NCBI RefSeq assembly: GCF_016623585.1
Contig: NZ_JAEHFY010000017.1
Coordinates: 39,596-103,595 of the forward strand
DNA: 64,000 nucleotides
Source: Pedobacter segetis
Lineage (GTDB): Bacteria; Bacteroidota; Bacteroidia; Sphingobacteriales; Sphingobacteriaceae
Direction: 5' to 3'
Shown here: positions 25,296 to 35,630 of the stretch, in pieces
Numbering within the stretch: position 1 is the first letter of the stretch
How the letters are laid out: every line of letters starts with the position of its first letter
Program-made: the position numbers and the translations under genes
Notes under the pieces: model-generated
Told to the model about the DNA's origin: nothing
What the model saw: only the letters and a program-made list of their open reading frames with translations
Database searches by the model: none

Positions 25296-26612
25296 TTACT
25301 CTTCTACGTTTGATTTTAAGATACCAACTGTTCTGTTAGATTTTTTAAAGTACTGATTTGCTACGCGTTTAACATCCTCTTTGGTTACTTTTGCATATTC
25401 ATCTGGGGCAGAAAACATTCTTTTATAATCGCCAAAGAATAATTCATAAGTTCCCAAGCTATTAGATTTGCCATCAATTGTTTCTATAGAGCGATAAAAG
25501 CTCATCAGTTTCTGGTTTTTAGTTTTTTCTAGCTCTTTATCTGTTATCCCATCTTTTGCAATTTGATCAATAACTTTGTATATGGCGTTTTCTATAGAAT
25601 CTGTAGATTTTCCTTTATTAGCAGAGGCATAAATTTCAAATAAGGTGGGATCAAAACTTGCTCGGTAATCAGAAAAAACGCTGGTAGCCAATTGGTTTTC
25701 ATCTACCAAAGAATGGTATAACCTAGAAGAATTACCCCCGGTTAAAATAGAACTCAAAATGTCTAAGGCGTAATAATCTTTGTCTTTAGAATTAGGGACA
25801 TGGTAGGCAACGATCATATAAGGTGCGTTCACTTCTTTTTTAACAGTAATTCTACGTTCGCCGGTTTGAGGAGGCTCTACCAAATGTACTTTTGGCCCCG
25901 GTTTTTGTGCGGGTATAGGAGCCATATATTTTTCGGCCAATCTTTTAACATCTGCTAGTTTAATGTTTCCAGAGATAACAACCGTACAATTGTTTGGTGC
26001 GTAATAGGTTTTAAAATAATTCTCTAGATCTTCTTTTGTCCAGTTTTTAATATCTTCTTCATACCCGATCACGCTCCAATGGTAAGGGTGTTCTTGAAAA
26101 GCTGTTGCGCTTACCTGTTCGCCCAGTGTTCTCCAAGGCGAATTTTCTAAACCAGTTCTTCTTTCTGATAATACTACTTCACGCTCTGATTTCACATATT
26201 TTGGGTCGATGCTTAGGTTCTCAATGCGGTCGCTTTCTAAATCAAAAATGGTTTCTAAGGCTTTTGAAGGAAACCAATCGGTATAAACGGTAACATTCTC
26301 GGTAGTGTAGGCGTTATTTGCCCCACCATTAAACTCCATGGTTCTATCAAACATCTTAGGCCCGTATTTTTTTGCGCCGTTAAACATCATGTGTTCAAAA
26401 AAATGCGATAAACCGGTAATCCCCGGATGTTCGTTTCTAGAGCCCACATTATAGAATAAATACATATTGGCATTGGGGATAGAAGCATCTTCCAAAACCA
26501 AAAACTTCATTCCGTTCTTTAAGGTAAATGCTTTAACATCGTCAACTTTGTTTTGGGCGTAAAGTTGGGTGCTGGCAACCAATAACAAAGCAGTTATAAT
26601 TTTCTTTATCAT
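25296..26612 (-). CDS. M16 zinc metallopeptidase, catalytic subunit
   Basis: A 438-residue M16 peptidase with a signal peptide (IITALLLVASTQLYAQ). The zinc site is H70-FF-E73-H74 in GLSHFFEHMMFNGA, and the third ligand is probably in VVLSERR about 80 residues later. M16_C features follow (PNNCTVVISGNI, ILTGGNSSRLYHSLVDE). It forms a two-gene operon with the non-HxxEH homologue downstream; together they resemble heterodimeric M16B enzymes of the alpha-beta type. A periplasmic peptide-degrading role is likely; substrates are unknown. Confidence 0.93.
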   Translation of the reverse strand: MIKKIITALLLVASTQLYAQNKVDDVKAFTLKNGMKFLVLEDASIPNANMYLFYNVGSRNEHPGITGLSHFFEHMMFNGAKKYGPKMFDRTMEFNGGANNAYTTENVTVYTDWFPSKALETIFDLESDRIENLSIDPKYVKSEREVVLSERRTGLENSPWRTLGEQVSATAFQEHPYHWSVIGYEEDIKNWTKEDLENYFKTYYAPNNCTVVISGNIKLADVKRLAEKYMAPIPAQKPGPKVHLVEPPQTGERRITVKKEVNAPYMIVAYHVPNSKDKDYYALDILSSILTGGNSSRLYHSLVDENQLATSVFSDYRASFDPTLFEIYASANKGKSTDSIENAIYKVIDQIAKDGITDKELEKTKNQKLMSFYRSIETIDGKSNSLGTYELFFGDYKRMFSAPDEYAKVTKEDVKRVANQYFKKSNRTVGILKSNVEE

Positions 26613-26817
26613 AATTAAATTTTAGGATATGCAATTTAAGAATTATCCCCACTATTTCTTTGATTGTATCATGATTAATAGGAATAAGGTTTTTGTTTTT
26701 TGTCTTTATCAGGATTAATGAGATTAAGGGATTTTAAAGGTTTTGTAAACCCTTAGAATCAAAATGATCATGCTCCAATTTTTTTCACTTTCAAAATAGT
26801 CCCGATACAGGTAATAA

Positions 26818-28488
<1,671 letters not shown>

Positions 28489-28518
28489 CGATTTCGATTA
28501 AACTAATCTTAAATAAGA

Positions 28519-28557
28519 ATTTAATCCTTGTGTGTAACACCCAACAAGGATTTTTTT
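28519..28557 (+). terminator. Terminator of pgi
   Basis: AATCCTTG (28523-28530) pairs with CAAGGATT (28545-28552) and is followed by a run of T. It starts 31 bp after the pgi stop. Confidence 0.9.
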
Positions 28558-28576
28558 ATGGTGTAGATTAAAATTT

Positions 28577-28605
28577 TATCTTTGATAGTATCAAATGATG
28601 CTATC
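28577..28605 (+). promoter_or_regulatory. Promoter box with overlapping operator-like palindrome upstream of fic
   Basis: The -7 box TATCTTTG (28577-28584) shares its last base with an inverted repeat GATAGTATC (28584-28592) / GATGCTATC (28597-28605), matching 8 of 9 positions with a 4-bp spacer. The palindrome covers the expected transcription start and ends 2 bp before the fic ATG, an arrangement suited to autorepression by a DNA-binding protein, perhaps the Fic protein's own C-terminal winged helix. Confidence 0.6.
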
Positions 28606-28607
28606 GA

Positions 28608-29570
28608 ATGAAACCTCCATATCAAATAACTTCTGAAATTCTAAGATTAATAACCTCTGTTTCAATAAAATTAGGCGAGGTAAAGGCTAATTATTTAAGT
28701 AAAACTTCTCCACAGTTAAGAAAACAAAACAAGATCAAAACCATTCATTCTTCTTTAAGTTTAGAAGGCAACACACTTAGCCAAGAACAAATTTCAGCAA
28801 TTATTGATGATCAATTTGTTTTAGCGCCTAAGAAAGACATTTTAGAAGTTAAAAATGCAATAGAAGTTTATGATCAGATAAATAAATTCAAATCAGTTTC
28901 TAGTAAATCTTTTTTAAGAGCACATCAAATATTGATGAAAGGTTTGATAGATAATGCTGGGAATTATAGAAATAAAAGTGTAGGGATTTCTAAAGGAGAA
29001 CAAATAACCCACATTGCTCCTCCCCATCAAAACGTACCTTATTTAATGAAAGATTTATTCAATTATTTAAAGAGTGAGGATGAGTTAACGCTAATCAAAA
29101 GTTGTGTATTTCATTATGAAATGGAATTTATCCATCCTTTTTTAGATGGCAATGGCAGAATGGGAAGACTTTGGCAAACTTTAATCTTGATGGAAGAATT
29201 CCCAGTATTCGAGTTTCTATCATTTGAAACACTGATCTATAAAAATCAAGATGATTATTATAAATCTCTATCACTTAGCGATAGAGAAGGTAACTCAACT
29301 TTATTTATTTCTTTTATGCTTGATATAATAGATCAATCATTAAAAGAATTGTTATCCTACAAAAACAGAACTTTAAACGATTTACAGCGGATCAGTTATT
29401 TTTTAGATTTGGGAAATAAGGAGTTTTCACGCAAAGATTATATGAATGTTTTTAAAGATATTTCTACAGCCACTGCAAGTAGAGACCTTTTAAAAGCCAT
29501 TGGTTTAAAAAAAATAAGAAAAATTGGCAGTAGAAATTTAAGTAAATATCTTGCTATAGATCAATCATAA
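28608..29570 (+). CDS. Fic family protein (AMPylase) with N-terminal inhibitory motif
   Basis: A 320-residue Fic protein. The catalytic motif HPFLDGNGRMGR is at 176-187 and transfers AMP (or another nucleotide moiety) to a target hydroxyl. The self-inhibitory motif SLSLEG (S49...E53-G54) lies on the N-terminal side, which defines class II Fic proteins that keep themselves inactive. Residues about 255-320 look like a winged helix (LGNKEFSRKDYMNVFKDIS, TASRDLLKAIGLKKI), frequent in Bacteroidota Fic proteins. The target is unknown. No separate antitoxin gene is adjacent. The operator-like palindrome in front suggests autoregulation. Confidence 0.92.
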   Translation: MKPPYQITSEILRLITSVSIKLGEVKANYLSKTSPQLRKQNKIKTIHSSLSLEGNTLSQEQISAIIDDQFVLAPKKDILEVKNAIEVYDQINKFKSVSSKSFLRAHQILMKGLIDNAGNYRNKSVGISKGEQITHIAPPHQNVPYLMKDLFNYLKSEDELTLIKSCVFHYEMEFIHPFLDGNGRMGRLWQTLILMEEFPVFEFLSFETLIYKNQDDYYKSLSLSDREGNSTLFISFMLDIIDQSLKELLSYKNRTLNDLQRISYFLDLGNKEFSRKDYMNVFKDISTATASRDLLKAIGLKKIRKIGSRNLSKYLAIDQS

Positions 29571-29608
29571 TTGTTCTCAAAAAAAACTAAATAGAGAAAA
29601 TCTGATAT

Positions 29609-29616
29609 TATATTTG
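29609..29616 (+). promoter_or_regulatory. -7 promoter box of the HopJ-like gene
   Basis: TATATTTG fits TAnnTTTG exactly; the ATG follows 16 bp later. Confidence 0.6.
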
Positions 29617-29632
29617 CGTTTTAAAATCTAAA

Positions 29633-29974
29633 ATGAAAGACAAAATCCAAAACTTAATTACCAATTTAAAAGAGAATAAAATACAATTTTCAGATGTGAT
29701 CTATTTCATTGATGAAAATTATAACCATACACCAACTGCTTTTAAAAATGGCGAGGCCTACAATGAAAATTATCAAAACCAGGGCAGCGCAAAGGTTTTC
29801 TGTTTTGCGCAACTGAATAATTTATCAAAAGAAAACACTTTAACTTTATTTGCAGAACACTATCAAGCTGTTTTAAACACATCAGAAGATAATGACCACC
29901 AAAACATCCGTCAGTTTATGGCTAATGGTTGGGATGGGGTTAAATTTGAAGATGTTGCTTTAACCGCTAAGTGA
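29633..29974 (+). CDS. HopJ type III effector family protein
   Basis: A 113-residue HopJ-family protein. Recognisable features are the segment VIYFIDENYNHTPTAFKNGE, the GSAKVFCFAQLNNLSKE block and FMANGWDGVKFE near the C-terminus. The name comes from a Pseudomonas syringae effector, but the family is widespread in bacteria without type III secretion, and nothing here indicates secretion; a housekeeping cytosolic role is more likely. It has its own promoter box and is convergent with galM 7 bp away. Confidence 0.9.
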   Translation: MKDKIQNLITNLKENKIQFSDVIYFIDENYNHTPTAFKNGEAYNENYQNQGSAKVFCFAQLNNLSKENTLTLFAEHYQAVLNTSEDNDHQNIRQFMANGWDGVKFEDVALTAK

Positions 29975-29981
29975 TCATTTT

Positions 29982-30995
29982 TTATTGATGGATCCCGAAT
30001 TGATAAATGGTGGTGGTATTATAAGTTTCTCCGACGTTTAATACGGTTGAGGGGAAATTTGGCTGGTTTGGGGAATCTGGGAAATGCTGTGTTTCTAAAC
30101 AAAACCCAGAACGATGCGGATAAGGATTACCGTTTTTCCCATCTTTATCTTTCCCATCTAAAAAGTTGCCCGTATATAATTGCAGCCCGGGTTCCTCGGT
30201 AAAAACATCTAAATTTATACCTGTTTTATCACTATAAATTGAAGCTACTTTTTCTAAACCTTCCTTTTTATTGAAAACAAAAGTATGGTCATAACCTTGC
30301 CCAAACCTTATTTGCTGATGTTCATCATCAATATGATTGCCGATAGATTTAGGTTTCCTAAAATCGAATGGGGTATTTTCTACCGTTAATAAATTACCGG
30401 TAGCAATAGCGGTTTCATCTACTTCAACTATATGATCTGCATCAATAGTTAAAACATGGTCAGAGATAGAAAGGTTTCCCTCCCCATCTAAATTAAAATA
30501 AGAATGATTGGTTAGGTTAATAATGGTTTTCTTGTCTGTTTCAGCTTCATAATCTATTTTTAAAGCATTTTCTGGGGTTAAAGAATAAGTTACTTTAACG
30601 TTCAGATTTCCGGGATACCCACCTTCCCCATCGGGGCTAAACAAACCGAGTATTAAAACGTGATCATCAATTTGTTCTGCTTGCCAAACCTTGTTATGAA
30701 AACCATCGCTGCCACCATGCAAAGCATTTGGGCCGTTGTTTATTTCTAATCGATATTCTTTATTACCTAAACTAAATTTTCCCTTGGCAATCCTATTTCC
30801 ATACCTACCTATAATAGCACCAAAATAAGGTTCATTATCTTTTAAGTAGCATTGTAAATTATCATAACCCAAAGCAACATCAACCATTTTACCATTTTTA
30901 TCTGGTACGAAGATGCTTACCACCCTACCCCCAAGGTTAGTAATGGTTACCTTCATGTTATTTTGGTTGGTTAATGTAAAAAGTTGCAACTTCAT
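29982..30995 (-). CDS. galM: Aldose 1-epimerase (galactose mutarotase)
   Basis: A 337-residue aldose 1-epimerase that interconverts alpha and beta hexose anomers. Motifs GALM-type: GRYGNRIAKGKF, NNGPNALHGG, INLTNHSYFNLDG with the catalytic histidine, GQGYDHTFVFN and the C-terminal SGFCLETQHFPDSPN containing the catalytic Glu. It has no signal peptide, unlike many exported Bacteroidota mutarotases, so it is cytoplasmic. The start codon is 100 bp from the divergent msrA start. It is not located in a recognisable sugar utilisation locus. Confidence 0.95.
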   Translation of the reverse strand: MKLQLFTLTNQNNMKVTITNLGGRVVSIFVPDKNGKMVDVALGYDNLQCYLKDNEPYFGAIIGRYGNRIAKGKFSLGNKEYRLEINNGPNALHGGSDGFHNKVWQAEQIDDHVLILGLFSPDGEGGYPGNLNVKVTYSLTPENALKIDYEAETDKKTIINLTNHSYFNLDGEGNLSISDHVLTIDADHIVEVDETAIATGNLLTVENTPFDFRKPKSIGNHIDDEHQQIRFGQGYDHTFVFNKKEGLEKVASIYSDKTGINLDVFTEEPGLQLYTGNFLDGKDKDGKNGNPYPHRSGFCLETQHFPDSPNQPNFPSTVLNVGETYNTTTIYQFGIHQ

Positions 30996-31095
30996 CTTAG
31001 ATTTCTTTATGGTAATTATCGTCTAAATTGTTAAAATTATTGATAATATCTAGCAAGAATTTGATAAAACTAAAACTAAGATTTATCGTTTGTAG

Positions 31096-31644
31096 ATGAT
31101 GAATATTAAAAGGGCAAATTTTGGTGGAGGATGTTTTTGGTGTACAGAAGCAATATTTACGGCGCTTAACGGAGTGCAAAGTGTAACTTCGGGATATATG
31201 GGCGGCCAAACCGAAAAGCCAACTTACCAAGCGGTTTGCGCAGGCAAAACCGGATATGCAGAAATAATACAGCTTTCTTATGATGCTGATGTGGTTTCAT
31301 TTCAAGAATTATTGCTGGTTTTTTTTAAAACCCATGATCCAACAACCTTAAATCAGCAAGGTGCAGATAAAGGCACACAATACCGATCGGTTGTTTTTTA
31401 TGAGGATGAAGGGCAAAGAAAAAACGTTGAAGAAATGATCGATCAATTAAATGCAAAGAAAGTGTTCTCTAAGCCTATTGTTACAGAAATATCTGCGGTT
31501 GATAAATTTTACAAAGCAGAAGACCACCATCAAAATTATTTTATAAACAACAGAAGCCAAGGTTATTGCATGGCGGTAATAGAACCTAAACTGCAAAAGT
31601 TTGCAGCAAATTTTAGGGATAAAATTAAACCAGAGCTACTTTAA
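31096..31644 (+). CDS. msrA: Peptide methionine sulfoxide reductase MsrA (cytoplasmic)
   Basis: A 182-residue MsrA that reduces the S-epimer of methionine sulfoxide. The active-site motif GGGCFWCTEAIF puts the catalytic cysteine at C13 with C16 next to it; TSGYMGG, HDPTTLNQQGADKGTQYRS and AEDHHQNYF complete the signature. No signal peptide, in contrast to the second MsrA at 57166. The start may be either of two adjacent ATG codons. A TATCGTTTG box ends 3 bp before the first ATG, pointing to a leaderless transcript. Confidence 0.96.
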   Translation: MMNIKRANFGGGCFWCTEAIFTALNGVQSVTSGYMGGQTEKPTYQAVCAGKTGYAEIIQLSYDADVVSFQELLLVFFKTHDPTTLNQQGADKGTQYRSVVFYEDEGQRKNVEEMIDQLNAKKVFSKPIVTEISAVDKFYKAEDHHQNYFINNRSQGYCMAVIEPKLQKFAANFRDKIKPELL

Positions 31645-31662
31645 AAGAAATATCGTTAAAAC

Positions 31663-31700
31663 AAAAAAGACCTTTTAACGAAAGCTAAAAGGTCTTTTTT
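31663..31700. terminator. Bidirectional terminator between msrA and secG
   Basis: AAAAAAGACCTTTTA (31663-31677) and TAAAAGGTCTTTTTT (31686-31700) form a perfect 15-bp stem with an 8-bp loop. T-rich ends are present on both strands, serving both convergent genes. Confidence 0.95.
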
Positions 31701-31716
31701 AGGTAATAAGAATATA

Positions 31717-32049
31717 TTATTTCTTTGTAGTATCTGTTGTGGTAGGCATTTGTGGCAATGCAGATGGAGCGGCGGTTTTATCGATCTGTTCTTGTATTTT
31801 AGAGTCGGACTTTACCGTAGCACCAGATTTTGAGGCAGAAATATTAACCAAAATAGCGATAACCATAATAGCTATTGCCAATCCCCAAGTTCCGTTTTCT
31901 AAGAAATCTCCGGTACGTTGTACGCCAATAATATTGTTTGAAGAAGAAAAACCAGAGGTAAGGCCGCCACCTTTAGGGTTTTGCACTAAAATAAGTAATA
32001 CGATAACAATACTAACTAAAATTCCTAAAATCACTAAAAACGTAACCAT
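31717..32049 (-). CDS. secG: Preprotein translocase subunit SecG
   Basis: A 110-residue SecG. Two transmembrane helices (about 2-22 and 55-73) flank the conserved cytoplasmic loop VQNPKGGGLTSGF, as in all SecG proteins, and residues 80-110 form a Ser/Thr/Lys-rich tail. SecG assists protein translocation through SecYE. It lies 9 bp downstream of the acidic repeat-protein gene and is probably the last gene of a minus-strand unit with lptE and the sigma-54 activator gene. Confidence 0.93.
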   Translation of the reverse strand: MVTFLVILGILVSIVIVLLILVQNPKGGGLTSGFSSSNNIIGVQRTGDFLENGTWGLAIAIMVIAILVNISASKSGATVKSDSKIQEQIDKTAAPSALPQMPTTTDTTKK

Positions 32050-32058
32050 ACTTATTTT

Positions 32059-33654
32059 CTAATTAACTTTTAACTCTAAATATTTTATTTGGCTTGCAAA
32101 GTAAGTGCTTTTTTCTGGATATTTCAAACTTAATTTTTTGTAAACATCTAAGGCTTTGTGATAAAGCATCTGCTCCACATAAATCTTGGCCAAGGTCTCA
32201 GAAACCACCTCGTTGCTATCCTCAGAGCTTTTCTTTGCTTTGTTTTCTGTATCTATTTTATTTGCAGCAGGTGGTTTTATCTGGGGTTCTTCGGCAATAA
32301 ATTTCTCTATTATTTTATGTTCTTTTTGTCTAAAATCATACGGAACGGTAAAATTTGTTTCTTTTTTGTTTTCTACAACCTCATCTACGCTCCTTAGGTG
32401 GAATATATTTTCTGCAATTTGATGGTTTAGGGTGCTTTCTATAATTGCCGTTTGTTGTTGGGCAGTTTTTCTTTTTGTATAAGGCTGATTATTGCTCGCG
32501 TGTTCTTTCCTGGTTTTATTAAGCCACCATAAAAAGGTATAAGGCAAAGTATCATCATGGTATTGAACAATTTTTTCTTCGGCGTTTTCTGATGGCTTTT
32601 CTTTATTCGATGTTTTATCTATCGAGAAAGCAAAAAAATCTGATTGTGCCGGACTATCGAACAATATCTCTTCTAAAGATTTTTTCTTCCTTTCAGGCTG
32701 GTCATTTTCAACTTTATCCACAACCTTTTCTTCCTCAACCTTATCCTCCTCAACCTCAACCTCACTTACTATCTCATTGGTCTTTTCTTCCTCAACCTCA
32801 ACCTTTCCTTCCTCAACCTCATTTACTATCTCATCGGTCTTATCCTCCTCAACCTCCTCAACCTCTTTTGCCTCAACCTCAACCTTCTCAACCTCAATTG
32901 TTTGCCCCTCCAAGTTTCTTTCCGTTTCAACATCGGCGAAAGCCTGATCATGTTCTTTTTCTGGCTTTTCTAGATTTTCATTTTCAGCAACAATTTCAGC
33001 CTTATTTTCTGCAACCGCTGATGTTCCTTCTTGTGTTTGTTCCTCAACCTTATCCTCCTCAACCTCATCTTCCTCAACCTCATTTACTATCTCATCGGTC
33101 TTTTCTTCCTCAACCTTATCCTCCTCAACCTCTTTACCCTCAACCTCATTTACTATCTCATCGGTCTTTTCTTCCTCAACCTCATCTTCCTCAACCTCAT
33201 TTACTATCTCATCGGTCTTTTCTTCCTCAACCTCAACCTTCTCAACCTCAACCTCTTTATCCTCAACCTTATCCTCCTCATCTTCAACCTTCTCCTTAAC
33301 AATAGTTTGGTTTAAATCAATACCGAAGGCTTGTCCAAAATCTGGATTGCTGTTTTGTTCTTCAACAAGTTCTGTTATTTCTTCTTGTTTTGATATGGGA
33401 GTATGGAAGTTTAAGGGATTTTCGAGAAAATCAAACAGCGTTTCCCTAGAAGAAGCGAAGGTTGCGGCATTAGCAAGATAGCTTGCTTTTTCATGGTCTT
33501 CTGCTGCCGCTTTTGCGGCTAAAAAATGTAAGCTTTGGCAATATGGATATTCATTGATTAAAGAATTGAGCTCCGAAAGCTGATTTTTACCTACCTGGAT
33601 TGGATTGGAATGGTAACTCAAAAATTTATCGGCTTCGGTTAATTGTTTGCTCAC
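32059..33654 (-). CDS. Acidic repeat-containing protein with C-terminal TPR-like helices
   Basis: A 531-residue protein of unknown function. Residues 1-85 are a folded, helix-rich domain (SELNSLINEYPYCQSLHFLAAKA). Residues about 120-320 are extremely acidic low-complexity sequence with repeats of EEKTDEIVNEVE and KVEVEE. The C-terminus (about 475-531) has a helical hairpin with TPR character (TLAKIYVEQMLYHKALDVYKKLS). No signal peptide or membrane segment was seen. It sits between lptE and secG, a context suggesting a cell-envelope role, but none is shown. The repeats make the DNA prone to length variation. Confidence 0.75.
   Translation of the reverse strand: MSKQLTEADKFLSYHSNPIQVGKNQLSELNSLINEYPYCQSLHFLAAKAAAEDHEKASYLANAATFASSRETLFDFLENPLNFHTPISKQEEITELVEEQNSNPDFGQAFGIDLNQTIVKEKVEDEEDKVEDKEVEVEKVEVEEEKTDEIVNEVEEDEVEEEKTDEIVNEVEGKEVEEDKVEEEKTDEIVNEVEEDEVEEDKVEEQTQEGTSAVAENKAEIVAENENLEKPEKEHDQAFADVETERNLEGQTIEVEKVEVEAKEVEEVEEDKTDEIVNEVEEGKVEVEEEKTNEIVSEVEVEEDKVEEEKVVDKVENDQPERKKKSLEEILFDSPAQSDFFAFSIDKTSNKEKPSENAEEKIVQYHDDTLPYTFLWWLNKTRKEHASNNQPYTKRKTAQQQTAIIESTLNHQIAENIFHLRSVDEVVENKKETNFTVPYDFRQKEHKIIEKFIAEEPQIKPPAANKIDTENKAKKSSEDSNEVVSETLAKIYVEQMLYHKALDVYKKLSLKYPEKSTYFASQIKYLELKVN
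32695..33297 (-). repeat. Coding minisatellite in the acidic protein gene
   Basis: The plus strand shows repeated CCTCATTTACTATCTCATCG followed by GTCTTTTCTTCCTCAACC, with near-identical copies near 32817, 33079, 33147 and 33199, mixed with shorter CTCAACC repeats. Copies are in frame with the host gene. Confidence 0.85.
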
Positions 33655-33697
33655 GTTGTTGCCCTTTTGTTTTTATATGCGTGAAGGTAGTAAAAGC

Positions 33698-34213
33698 CTA
33701 CCAATTGGCAAAAGCCTTGTTGTAAATATCCTCTGTTAATTGTTGATTGATGTCTTTTATCAATGCAGGTTCTTGCGTGGTAAACGGCGCACCTTGCGAA
33801 TTGAAATCTTTGAAGCGGGTAAAAGATTGATCAAAGCTTTTATCTACCTCAATTTTATTGGCATATTTAACTTGTACGGTAATGGTTAAACGGGTTAAGC
33901 CCGCTGTTTGTTGCTGATTTGCCTGAATTGCCACCGGTTGGATGGTATAATCCGTTATTCTGCCTTCAAAATTCGCGTCCCCATCGGTACGTACAAAACT
34001 TAAACTGGTTTGTGTACGGATACGATTTTTTAAATCTTCTGTGAAAGCTTGGCTTAAATTAGGATTAACCAGCTGTGCCGTGTTCTCGAAAACTAAAACG
34101 GATACGGTTTTCATCCCTGCAGAGATAGACCCCCCCGTAAATGAGTAAACTCCGCAACCACTTTGTAAAATTAAAAATGGGATGATGAAGAAAAAAACTA
34201 ATTTATCTTTCAT
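33698..34213 (-). CDS. lptE: LptE family LPS-assembly lipoprotein
   Basis: A 171-residue lipoprotein. The signal peptide ends with the lipobox LQSGC, and the mature part opens with GVYSFTGGS, typical of Bacteroidota LptE (LPS-assembly lipoprotein, DUF4159-unlike family). The body alternates strands: VSVLVFENTAQLV, RIRTQTSLSFV, GRITDYTIQPVAI, RLTITVQVKY. LptE plugs the LptD barrel in LPS export. It begins 3 bp after the sigma-54 activator gene and 43 bp before the acidic repeat protein gene, so the three are likely co-transcribed. Confidence 0.88.
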   Translation of the reverse strand: MKDKLVFFFIIPFLILQSGCGVYSFTGGSISAGMKTVSVLVFENTAQLVNPNLSQAFTEDLKNRIRTQTSLSFVRTDGDANFEGRITDYTIQPVAIQANQQQTAGLTRLTITVQVKYANKIEVDKSFDQSFTRFKDFNSQGAPFTTQEPALIKDINQQLTEDIYNKAFANW

Positions 34214-34216
34214 GTT

Positions 34217-35461
34217 TTAGTTAAGGTTTAGCTCTTTAATTTTTCTGTACAGGGTGCGTTCTGAAATGCCTAATTCTTCTGAAGCGGCCTTTCTTTTGCC
34301 TTTATGCTTTTTTAATGCTTTTTTGATCATGTCTGCCTCTTTATCTACCAAAGAAAGTGATTCTTCTACTTCTTCTACGTCTTGATGATTCATATGATAA
34401 TCGTCTTGGCGGTTGTTGGCAACGTTTGATGGGTGCTGAATAGTAAGGGTAGATTCGTTATCAGGCATTTCTATATCTTCATATAAAGAATTAATTATCT
34501 GAGGGTTATTTTCTGCATATTTAGAAACGCCTCCTCCGTGATTTATTATATCTACTACCAGTTTTTTTAGTTCTACCATATCCTTTTTCATATCAAAAAG
34601 AACTTTATAAAGGATATCGCGTTCAGAAAAATCTTCTTTACTGCCGTTCTGGCTCATCCGCATGGGTAAGGTGCTGCGGTTGTCGTTTGGGATGTAATTG
34701 AGGATAGATTGAGCTGTGATGTTCCTGTTTTTTTCTAGAACAGCAATCTGCTCGGCAATATTTTTTAATTGCCTCACGTTTCCCGGCCAACCGTAATTGA
34801 TCAAAACTTGTATGGCACCTTCATCTAGTACCACATTTGGCGAGCGGTATTTATCAGAAAAATCGGCTACAAATTTTCTAAAGATCAAATGAATATCTTC
34901 TTTTCTATCTCTTAAAGGGGGTATTTTAAGCGGTACGGTATTTAACCTGTAATACAGATCTTCCCTAAATTTACCGGCTTTTACGGCATCAAACATTTCT
35001 ACGTTTGTTGCAGCAACCACCCTAACATCGGTTTTTTGTACTTTTGAAGAACCCACCCTAATGTACTCACCAGATTCTATTACCCTTAATAACCTGGCTT
35101 GCGTACCTAAGGGTAATTCGCCAACCTCATCTAAAAAAATGGTGCCACCGTTTACCACTTCAAAATAACCTTTTCTGGCTTCATGTGCGCCGGTAAAGGA
35201 ACCTTTTTCATGCCCGAAAAGTTCAGAATCTATCGTCCCTTCTGGGATAGCACCGCAATTTACTGCGATAAAAGGCCCGTGTTTTCTAGCACTTAACTGA
35301 TGGATGATATGTGAAAAAACTTCTTTACCAGATCCGCTTTCGCCAGTGATCAGTACCGTAATATCTGTTGGTGCCACTTGTCGGGCTATATCTATGGCTC
35401 TGTTTATCAGCGGCGAACCACCAATAATCCCAAACCTTTGTTTAATTTCTTGTACGTCCAT
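34217..35461 (-). CDS. Sigma-54 dependent transcriptional activator without receiver domain
   Basis: A 414-residue bacterial enhancer-binding protein. The AAA+ domain starts almost at the N-terminus: Walker A GESGSGKE at 40-47, the sigma-54-contacting loop GSFTGA at 87-92 (Ala to Ser at position 2), Walker B GGTIFLDE at 105-112, and an arginine-finger region RLLRVIESGEYIRVGS. A Fis-type HTH (KRKAASEELGISERTLYRKI) closes the protein. No sensory domain is present, so activity may be governed by expression or a partner. Located upstream of lptE, it has been conserved with envelope genes in this phylum. Confidence 0.9.
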   Translation of the reverse strand: MDVQEIKQRFGIIGGSPLINRAIDIARQVAPTDITVLITGESGSGKEVFSHIIHQLSARKHGPFIAVNCGAIPEGTIDSELFGHEKGSFTGAHEARKGYFEVVNGGTIFLDEVGELPLGTQARLLRVIESGEYIRVGSSKVQKTDVRVVAATNVEMFDAVKAGKFREDLYYRLNTVPLKIPPLRDRKEDIHLIFRKFVADFSDKYRSPNVVLDEGAIQVLINYGWPGNVRQLKNIAEQIAVLEKNRNITAQSILNYIPNDNRSTLPMRMSQNGSKEDFSERDILYKVLFDMKKDMVELKKLVVDIINHGGGVSKYAENNPQIINSLYEDIEMPDNESTLTIQHPSNVANNRQDDYHMNHQDVEEVEESLSLVDKEADMIKKALKKHKGKRKAASEELGISERTLYRKIKELNLN

Positions 35462-35630
35462 TTAGATATGAGTATTGAGATTTGAGATATGAGAATCTGC
35501 AAACCCTCTTCTATTAGTCAATTAATTATGGGTGTATTATTTGAGATGATGGTAAGATATTAAGAAATTAAAAAACGATATTTTGCTCATGAATATTATT
35601 TTTCTATTCGATATATCTCAAGTTTCCATA

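Noticed and set aside
32592..33299. Long plus-strand Pro/Gln/Leu-rich frames opposite the acidic protein gene
   Set aside because: They are antisense shadows of the Glu/Val-rich minisatellite (CTCAACC repeats); the minus-strand gene has folded end domains and fits its operon.
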